Assembly: GCF_004027225.2 (NCBI RefSeq)
Contig: NC_044277.2
Span: 85,138,283 to 85,202,282 of the forward strand
DNA: 64,000 nt
Reading direction: 5' to 3'
Source of the DNA: Strigops habroptila
Taxonomy: Eukaryota > Chordata > Aves > Psittaciformes > Psittacidae
Shown: in pieces, positions 54,450 to 61,230 of the stretch
How the letters are laid out: every line of letters starts with the position of its first letter
Position numbering within the stretch: position 1 is the first letter of the stretch
Made by a program: the position numbers and the translations under genes
The notes under the pieces: model-generated
Told to the model about the DNA's origin: nothing
Seen by the model: the letters and a program-made list of their open reading frames with translations, nothing else
Databases searched by the model: none

Positions 54450-55118
54450 TAAAATACTTTTTTTAAAAAATATTGTGGTAGAAAACAATTTTCGTAAAAA
54501 TAAAAAACAACACATTGTATTGCTGCAATACTGGGCAAAAAAATTGGAACTTTTCTTACAGTCTATACACGAAAGGGCTAAACAATACTGTTTTAATAAT
54601 ATCGATCGGTCGGTGCTGAAGTCCACACAAAGTGTCCTTGGTGGGGTTCAGGGAGAGACAAAAATAAAAAAGTAAATTTCCCGCTAAGGCAGCAACGGAA
54701 GGGGGAGTCCTCGCAGGCGCTGAGCTGGGACACTTATTTTTCCTATTCAAAGGCACTTTCTCCTATAAAAATACAACGAACTGCCCCTTTACCAATGCTC
54801 AATTCTTTAGGAGGTCACAGAAAGGTGGTTTATGATTAAGGTGGTCAGAATTGGCATGAGGACACTTATGTCCCACATTACCCAACACATCACACAAGGC
54901 ATTTTTCTTTTAGGAAGAGCTTTGGAGAGTTATATCAGCTGTACGTGTCCTTCAAGAGATGAAGGGGGACCAAAACCACCGTTTCCTTAGGTAATTCTGC
55001 TAAGTGACTCGTGTACTATCAATGCTATCAGAGTGCACATTATATTTAATCTGCGTGGGTCCGTCTATACCTCGGCTCTGTTCAATGCCACCTGATTGTC
55101 TCTGTTGGGACGCTGCCT

Positions 55119-55285
55119 TCACATCACGCAGGGCTTGATGTCCTGACAGACGCTTTGATGGTGGTGATGGTGGTAGTAAGATCCACTAGCGGACGGGTGA
55201 AACGAAGAAATACCATTAAAATTGAGAACAAAATCTTTCCGGTCACACACCGGGGAAGGGTGATGCTGATAGCGAGGCAATCCCA
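55119..55285 (-). CDS. FOXF2: FOXF2 exon 2 coding part (C-terminal residues 338-392)
   Basis: This exon encodes the conserved FOXF2 C-terminus. It begins VGLPRYQHHPSPVCDRKDFV, continues through LNFNGISSFHPSASGSYY and a run of five His, and ends QSVCQDIKPCVM before TGA at 55121-55119. The terminal DIKPCVM is shared by FOXF1 and FOXF2; the NFNGISSFHPSASGSYYHHHH part is FOXF2-specific. The acceptor is a pyrimidine-rich tract ending ttctcttgcag, immediately before 55285. Joining the phase-1 end of exon 1 (…tca g) to tg gga recreates Ser-Val-Gly-Leu, matching the known protein across the junction. The 1012 + 167 coding bases make 393 codons including the stop. From the family, this C-terminal segment contributes to transactivation. 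The reading frame stays open upstream of the acceptor to about 55766, but that part is intronic. Confidence 0.96.
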
Positions 55286-55739
55286 CTGCAAGAGAAGGAA
55301 ATAAGAAGAGATGCTGAGAAGTCGGGTGGCTCTGCTCGAGGGTAGCAGCCCTTTGCCCTTCACCTGCAGGGAGCAGCGGTTGTGTGTAGCTGCTCCATTT
55401 CCCCCGGCCCCCGCTCCCCACCGTGAGGTCTGGGAATTCCTCTTTGGCTTCCCTGGCAGCCGACGGGGCTCTCGCCGGGGCAAAGCCTGTCCCGCTTGCC
55501 GGGCAGGGAGAGCGGCGGGTCCCATCGCCCCACGGGAGGAGGGGACGTGAATCCCGCGAAGACCTACACCGACGGCGGGTGGGCTGGAGGCTGCTCGCGT
55601 GCCCATATGACGCCCGTGCCTGCTCCGCGGGGAGATTCGGAGCCGCACAACCGTGCGACAGCCGGCCGAGAAGCGAAGGGCGGCAGAGGTGGATGCCAGA
55701 GGTCGGATGCACGGCCGCATCCCGGGCGCACCCCGTCTC

Positions 55740-55792
55740 GGAGCATCCCTCCCTCCGTCCATCCATCCGTCCGTCCCTCCCTCTCGCGGGGG
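55740..55792. repeat. Intronic tetranucleotide-like (CCNT) tract
   Basis: An imperfect run of CCCT, CCGT and CCAT units inside a CpG-rich part of the FOXF2 intron. Confidence 0.8.
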
Positions 55793-56462
55793 CACAGGCA
55801 TGGCTGGCGCTCGGCCCCTCTGCCTGCGGGCACGGTCAGGTCAGCCGCGGCGTAGGGTGAAGTGTGAGAGCGTGTGCGTGTGAGGAGGCGATGCCAATTG
55901 CGTGGTTTTCTGAATGCGCCGCAGCCATTTGAGCTTGGTTCCCGTCTTTGCTCCCTCTTCACCCTCCCCATCCCGTTCCTGAGAGGTTTTTGCTTTTGAC
56001 TTGAATAGCTGCATGTTGAATTCTAAACACAATCAGTCTGTGTGTTGAGGCTGTATTTATTTATGTGTGTGTGTGCGTACGAGCGTGCACGCCTATTCGC
56101 GTGTGTGCTTTCGTAAACATAAGATGTAGACCGAAGACATCCTAAGGTTCATCAACAACAACAAGCGAAGTACATCCGTGGCACCGGCCTTGCAAATCCC
56201 TATTTTCATTTCCCACCACAGCCTAAGGCAGCCTTTCGGGGGATAAGGTTCCAGGGTCTCATGGGAGATCCCTTCCTCAGCCAGCGCTGTAAGGGCTGTG
56301 CTGGGATCTTTAGTCTGGCAGGGCTCCTATTGGATTCGGCAGGGAGGGGAGCATCGCTTAAGCAAGGCCCGCAGAGTAGATAGAGCCAGAAAGGGATTTG
56401 GATTGGTGTGTGGATGCCAAACTTGGCTAGCGGGATCTTGTTAGATCTAACCCAGGTCAAAC

Positions 56463-56593
56463 GGGGGGGGGAGGGGGAAAAATGGAATAAGGAAAAAAAG
56501 AAAAACCGAAAGAAAGAAAGAAAAAGAGTGGTGAGATGATCAAAAGAAAGAGCAGGAGAGTGGGAAAAGGAAAAAGAAAACATAAAAAGAAGG
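56463..56593. repeat. Intronic polypurine tract
   Basis: About 131 bases with roughly 90% purines on plus: a G-run of eight, then gagggggaaa, then repeated AAAG/GAAA units. In the FOXF2 transcript it is pyrimidine-rich. Confidence 0.85.
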
Positions 56594-57679
56594 AGCCATC
56601 CCGGTTTTCCTTTCCCGGCATGTGGAGTCCTTGGGCAGCAGCGGCCGGCGGCGCGTTGAGCCTGTCTCCTCCGGCACTGTCCCCTGCTTCACCCCGCAGA
56701 GCTCACTTTATAAAAGTGATTATTTCGCTGGATTTCCTCGGCTTTCTAATAACCCTGCTGGTATGCTCACCATAAACCGGGGCACTTTATTACAATCCTG
56801 ATTCAATCATTTAGCAGGATTTAATAGTGTGAGAAAAAAATCCGTCTCCTCCCCACCCCTCAGCTTCAAAATCCTTTTAGCAGAACCGAGCCTCCTGTTT
56901 CCAATTTTTTCCTCTCTTATTCTTGGGTCTGATGCAAATTCAAGGTTTGAAGTCAGCCCTGTCGCTGTCTTGAGTAGAGGATTATTGACCGATCAACAGC
57001 GATTGCCTCCGAATTTACTTTGCAGTTAACTAAGAGAAAGGGAAAGGCAAAATCCACTTGCTACTGGTTTTGTGGGGAGAGGAGGAGAAAGAATATTGCT
57101 GGTAATAAATACGAATGAAGGATGTCGGTACCGTTTTCGCCATCTCCTTTCACTCTACTAAAACCTTTGCGCCACAGAGATTTTACATGGCACGCACGAA
57201 AGAGGATTGGATCACGCAAAAGAATAAAGGTTCGGGTTTTTCTTTTGGTTAATCAGGGAATGGGGACGGCTTCCACTGCAGTCCTGGGCCCAGATCCTGA
57301 AGCTCTAGAAAATAAGTGGAGAAACGCCGTTTTACAAAGTGGTGGCGTTACATCTAAGCTGATGGTAACGGACGCTCGTCGTCGGCATTAAGAAAGCGTC
57401 CATCGATCCGTCTACGTCTATATCCGTCCTTGAACAGAAACAATTCTGACTTAAGCAGCAGCAGCCTCGGAAGCCGTGGTAGAGGCTTCGGGGGGACGAG
57501 AGCCCTTGCTCTCTCCCCTTGTGTTCTTGGGCTGAAAATTTCTCTTGCAGGAATGGCCTTTCCCACCTCGGGCGCCTAGCAGAAGGATGGAGCAGCCGCT
57601 TCCCAGCCCCGCTCACCGGGTCAGTCCCACTCCCGCGCAACGCGTGGCCCCGTGGGGGCCGCGATAAGTAAAACAGGGA

Positions 57680-57815
57680 AAGGAAAAATCCGAAAGAAAG
57701 GAAGAGGAAATAAAACAAATAATAACAAATAAATACATACATAAATACAAAAATAAATAAACCAAACCAAACCAACCAACCAAAAAAAAAAAAAAAAAAA
57801 AACCCAAATAAAATC
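57680..57815. repeat. Intronic A-rich simple sequence
   Basis: A chain of AAAT, ACAT and CCAA units leads into a 21-base A-run, then AAATAAAA. It translates on minus to a Phe/Tyr-rich low-complexity string. Confidence 0.85.
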
Positions 57816-59223
57816 CCCCACCAAATAACAACAAACCAAAGCAGAAATTCCTAACGGTAAAGGTACGTATTTCGCCGGGGGATGGATGCCCCTGTGACCC
57901 GCCGGCCTTTCGCCCCGGCCCTCAAAACCGAGACCTAAATCTCCGAAAAGTGGGTTTAAATCCCAGCAGCAGAGCCCCGCGGGCACGGGGGAGACCAACT
58001 CGGGACGCCCCTCGTCCCCGCACCCCTTCGTGTCGAAACGCTGGTCAGGAGGCGACCGCTCCGCAGCCGTCTCTCCCCAGGACCATACCAGGGCTATCTG
58101 AGATTTGGGACTATTTTTTGCAGTCGCTGGCTCTCCCCAACATCCCGCGTCCCTTCTGCGGCGAAGGCAGAGCGGCTTCCCCGGCTGTGGGGAGGCCGGG
58201 GCAGGCTGCGGAGCTCGCCGAAGGACAGAAGAGTGATTGACAGGCACCCGAGGAGGGGGCGGGAGGGGACCCAGAGCTGAAGGTCGCCTGTATTTGTTAC
58301 TTGTTGAAATTCCCATAAAATTGAACAAGACCCCGCTCTCATAGGGGTTAAGTCAGGCTAAAATCCTCTTCGGTGTGGTCCAGCCCAGACTGTCTTTGTT
58401 TGCTTAACCTCCGGGACCCACGTTTAAAAGGGCTATTTGGAAAATTTCCCCGTAAGAGCCCAACATCTTTTACCCATTTTTGTGCTCGGATTTTTCTGAG
58501 CAGACATTGTCTGTGATCACCGGCCGGGGGGCGTGGGGGGGGTGGGAGACAGAGACCAGAAAACTCTTTCCCTCCAGTTGCAGAAATACACTGGATCCGC
58601 TTTAATCTCTCTCTCATTTTTCAAGATAAGCGGGTGGGGGTTGTTTTCTTTTTTTATCCCCCTCTTTTTTTTCCTCTCCTTTTTTTTTTTTTTTTTTAGT
58701 TATTATTTTTATTTACCCCGCAGGGCTTAGGGGATAACATTTAACGCCTTCTTTTGATTACTCCCGCGCCGCGGCTCCGCGGACCGCGATTTACCGAGGC
58801 GGCGGCGATGCCTGGCGGCGTTCCCCGCTAAGGGAAGCCACAGCCACAGCCCGGGTTAGCTGGGCTCGCCCCGGTCCTGCCGCCGCGCACATGTCGCCGG
58901 CTCCGGGGGGGACGTGCCAGCCGGCATGGAGCCGGGCCGGAGCCGGGATGGAGCCGGGCTTTCCTCGGAGCGCTCCTCCGTGGCGCTGGGCAAGGAGAAG
59001 GGATGCTCGCAGCCGTACCCACAGCCCTCCCAGACAGCCCCCCTTTCCCAAAACAGAGCAGCTCCAACCCACGTGTATTTTCCTCCCTCTCGCAGACAAT
59101 GCCCCTCTTCTTTCCTACACCGCGGAAGGTCGGGGATTCCCCACGCAAAACCCTCGCCTCCGGTGAAACCCCCCGCAGGCGCAGCGCTCCCTGCCGCCTC
59201 CCCCCGAGCCCCCAGGACCCTAC

Positions 59224-60235
59224 CTGAGAGGTCGTCGCGGGGGCTCTGGTGCAGGTAGCCCTGCTCCAGGGAGTAGGAGGGCACGCTGGAGTGGATGCCG
59301 GAGGAGGCGGCGTTGGCGGCGGGGAGGCCCTGCTGCTTTATGTAGGGCGAGGCCCCCGAGGCTGTCCAGTGAGCCGAAGGGCTCGTGTAGGGCGAGTGGC
59401 ACTCGATGGCGCTCGCCATGGCCGGCGAGGAGGGCACGGGGCTGCTGCTGCTGTCGGGGCCATAGTCCCCGTTGGCAGTCACCGGGCAGCTGGCCATGTA
59501 GGTCGAGCCAGGGTTGGGCGACATGTGCGGGACGTGGTGGCCTCCACTGAGTCCCTCGTAGCCGCTGGCCATGGCGTTGGGCATCATGTCGAGGTTGTAG
59601 CCGTTGGAGTGGCAAGCAAGGGAGGCGGGGGGCGCCTGGAAGTCGAAGCCCTGCGGGAGGATGGAAGCGCCGAAGCCCAGTCCGTTCATCATGCGGTACA
59701 TGGGCTTCAGCGCCTGGCATTTCCTTCTGAAGCCGCGGGGCCGTCGTCGGAAGGAGCCCTCCTCGAACATGAATTCGCTGGCCGGGTCGATGGTCCAGTA
59801 GTGGCCCTTGCCCGGGCGGCCCAGGCCCTTGGGCAACTTGATGAAGCACTCGTTGAGGGAGAGGTTGTGGCGCACAGAGTTCTTCCAGCCCTGGTAGGAG
59901 CCGCGGAAGAAGGGGAAGCGGGCCTGCAGGAACTGGTAGATCTCGCTGAGGGTCAGGCGCTTGGAGGGCGAGCTCTGGATGGCCATGACGATGAGGGCGA
60001 TGTAGGAGTAGGGGGGCTTCTCGGGCCGTCGCAGCCCCGAGCTGGCCTTCTTGCTCTTGGAGGACGCCGCCGCCGCCGAAGAGGAGGAGGAGGAGGTGGA
60101 GGTGGAGGAAGAGGAGGTGGAGGTCTCCAGGGCGGAGGAGGGCGGCCGGCTCATCTGGAGAGCTCCGGGAGCCGGGCTGCAGGAGCGGAGAGGGACGGGG
60201 GGCTCCAGCCGCTGCTGGCCGCTCTCGGTGGTCAT
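59224..60235 (-). CDS. FOXF2: FOXF2 exon 1 coding part (forkhead transcription factor, residues 1-337)
   Basis: This exon encodes the N-terminus, DNA-binding domain and most of the activation region of FOXF2, a nuclear forkhead factor of mesenchymal cells. Residues 30-63 are a Ser/Thr-rich low-complexity stretch with a short Ala run. The forkhead domain spans about residues 70-165 and starts at [19 protein letters not shown]. Recognition helix 3 contains [13 protein letters not shown] (119-131), and the basic wing/[13 protein letters not shown] follows at about 163-172. Further on, [17 protein letters not shown] and [20 protein letters not shown] are FOXF2 signatures; FOXF1 differs there. The ATG at 60235-60233 is the first in frame and gives the MTTE start I recall for FOXF2, although its -3 base is C, a weak context. 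The donor is cag|gtaggg, with the intron starting at 59223, and the exon ends in phase 1. The frame stays open 121 codons into the intron. The joined protein is 392 residues against about 444 in human, mainly because Ala, Gly and His tracts are shorter or absent. Confidence 0.97.
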
Positions 60236-60387
60236 CTGACGGAGGGAGGGGAATGGGGCAGGGTGGGGTGAGGCTGGGAGGGAAGGGGGGGAGCCGGGCG
60301 GGGTGGGTACCGGGGCGGGGGGTGCCCCGCAGGGGGAGAGCGGGGGGGAGGGGGGGCGGTGGGAGCCGCTGTCCTCCGGGCACCTCC

Positions 60388-60432
60388 TCAGCGCGGAGGG
60401 CGGCGGCGGGGCTGCGGCAGCGCCCTGCGCAT
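60388..60432 (-). other. Upstream ORF in putative FOXF2 5'UTR (14 codons)
   Basis: An ATG at 60432-60430 opens a 14-codon Arg/Pro-rich frame ending TGA at 60388. It lies about 150 bases before the FOXF2 start and in a different frame. It matters only if transcription starts upstream of it. Confidence 0.4.
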
Positions 60433-60568
60433 CCCTCCCCGCGGTCCCTTGCGCAATGGCTCCTCTGCTTTCCTCCGGAGCCAGGCACTGGGCGGGATGG
60501 ACCAGCGCGGCCCCGGCCCGGCCCCGGCTCGGCCCCCGCCCTCCCCGCGCCGCCCGCGGAGGCTCCGC

Positions 60569-60613
60569 TCAGCGCCGCTCCGCTTCCTCCTCTGCCCCCC
60601 ACCTGGGGACCAT
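60569..60613 (-). other. Second upstream ORF in putative FOXF2 5'UTR (14 codons)
   Basis: An ATG at 60613-60611 opens a 14-codon frame ending TGA at 60569. It would be in the leader only if the start site lies beyond 60613. Confidence 0.3.
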
Positions 60614-60657
60614 CCCGCTGCCTAATCCGGCAAGGGGAGGAAGCGTAAAAGCCCCCC

Positions 60658-60662
60658 CCAAT
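60658..60662 (+). promoter_or_regulatory. Candidate CCAAT (NF-Y) box in FOXF2 promoter
   Basis: CCAAT on plus, flanked by a C-run and tctc, inside the CpG island and inverted relative to FOXF2. NF-Y acts in either orientation. The position is compatible with a start site between about 60.4 and 60.6 kb. It is a single short motif, so weak evidence. Confidence 0.35.
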
Positions 60663-61220
60663 CTCTTCCGCACTGTTATGCTTTCATAAATGCTTTTTTC
60701 TTGCGTAAAGGCACAGGCGACCGCCTACCAGTTCCTTCAATCTTGTCCTTTCTTTTTCCCCCCCGCGCTTTCCTCGCAGACCCCCCTGAATCCGGCCGAG
60801 AAATCAGCACAGATAGAGAGGGGGCGCGAGAGGGGGAGCGAGAGAGACCACCCCTTTTCCAGCTGGCCTCTGTCCACCCGTCATCTGGGCAGGAGGCGCT
60901 GCTGCTGCTGCCGCCGCACCAGCCCCGGCCGCGCAGCCCGCAGCGCCACCGTTTACCGCTTCCCCGGGGTTCCCTCTTTCCCGCAGGCACCGGTGTGCCC
61001 GCGGCTTCCCGGGACCGCCCCGGGACAAGGGGAGCGGCTGCCAGCCCGCAGCTCCGCCGGTGCGCCCCGGGGCTCACGGGTACTTATGCCGCCGGGTGCG
61101 GGCATGTGTGCGTGTGGGGGGGTTGCCCTCCCTACGGAGCCCCAGGCAGGGTGTCTGCTGCTCCTCAATCCTGCGACACCTCTACTTCTAAATACTTCTC
61201 GCTACCCCTTCCCACTCCCA

Positions 61221-61227
61221 TATAAAA
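61221..61227 (+). promoter_or_regulatory. Candidate divergent TATA box (plus strand)
   Basis: TATAAAA on plus at the distal edge of the FOXF2 CpG island, about 1 kb from the FOXF2 ATG and pointing away from it. A CpG-island edge is a usual site for divergent lncRNA starts. No spliced or coding transcript is recognisable downstream. Confidence 0.25.
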
Positions 61228-61230
61228 CGG

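Larger units (their letters stand above)
54310..55118 (-). other. FOXF2: FOXF2 3' untranslated region
   Basis: About 800 bases follow the FOXF2 stop codon, mostly AT-rich and without long frames. The 3' end is set from the distal AATAAA at 54331-54326, so cleavage should lie about 10-30 bases beyond it. In transcript sense a U-run of about 15 bases lies just before that signal. The exact cleavage base is an estimate. Confidence 0.8.
55286..59223 (-). other. FOXF2: FOXF2 intron
   Basis: A single 3,938-base intron with GT (59223-59222) and AG (55287-55286) borders, placed after the forkhead exon as in other vertebrate FOXF genes. It is unusually structured. There are CpG-rich patches near 55.4-55.86 and 57.9-58.25 kb, a purine-rich tract at 56463-56593, an A-rich simple-sequence stretch at about 57680-57815, and short G runs at 58526-58550. 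Open frames of up to 235 codons occur in it, but they are GC-driven or low complexity and match no protein I know. The AT-rich, CpG-containing piece at about 56.68-57.42 kb is a possible intronic enhancer, judged only by composition. Confidence 0.93.
58740..61130. other. CpG island over FOXF2 exon 1 and promoter
   Basis: Continuous high-GC sequence with undepleted CpG. It starts in the 5' part of the intron (at the run of CCGCGG/CGCGG motifs near 58765), covers exon 1, and fades after about 61,110. Boundaries are by eye; no observed/expected ratio was computed. Confidence 0.8.
60236..61130 (-). promoter_or_regulatory. FOXF2: FOXF2 5'UTR and CpG-island promoter
   Basis: Dense CpG and GC-box sequence lies directly upstream of the FOXF2 ATG and is continuous with the CpG-rich exon 1. 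Several GGGCGG/CCGCCC-type cores are visible (near 60312, 60354 and 60490). An inverted CCAAT box lies about 425 bases upstream of the ATG. I see no minus-strand TATAAA at a suitable distance, which fits a dispersed CpG-island promoter. The transcription start cannot be fixed from sequence. Short upstream frames are listed separately. Confidence 0.75.

Noticed and set aside
57621..58328. 235-codon minus frame in the FOXF2 intron
   Set aside because: It runs from GC-rich sequence through a poly-Phe stretch made by the A-rich simple repeat; not protein-like.
59249..60271. 340-codon plus-strand frame opposite exon 1
   Set aside because: Antisense of the GC-rich coding exon; Gly/Val/Ala repeats such as GGGGGG are the antisense of Ser codons. 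No domain.
59220..60602. 460-codon minus frame overlapping FOXF2 exon 1
   Set aside because: It starts at GTG and reads exon 1 in the wrong frame, giving a Pro/Arg/Leu-rich product; the FOXF2 frame explains this DNA.
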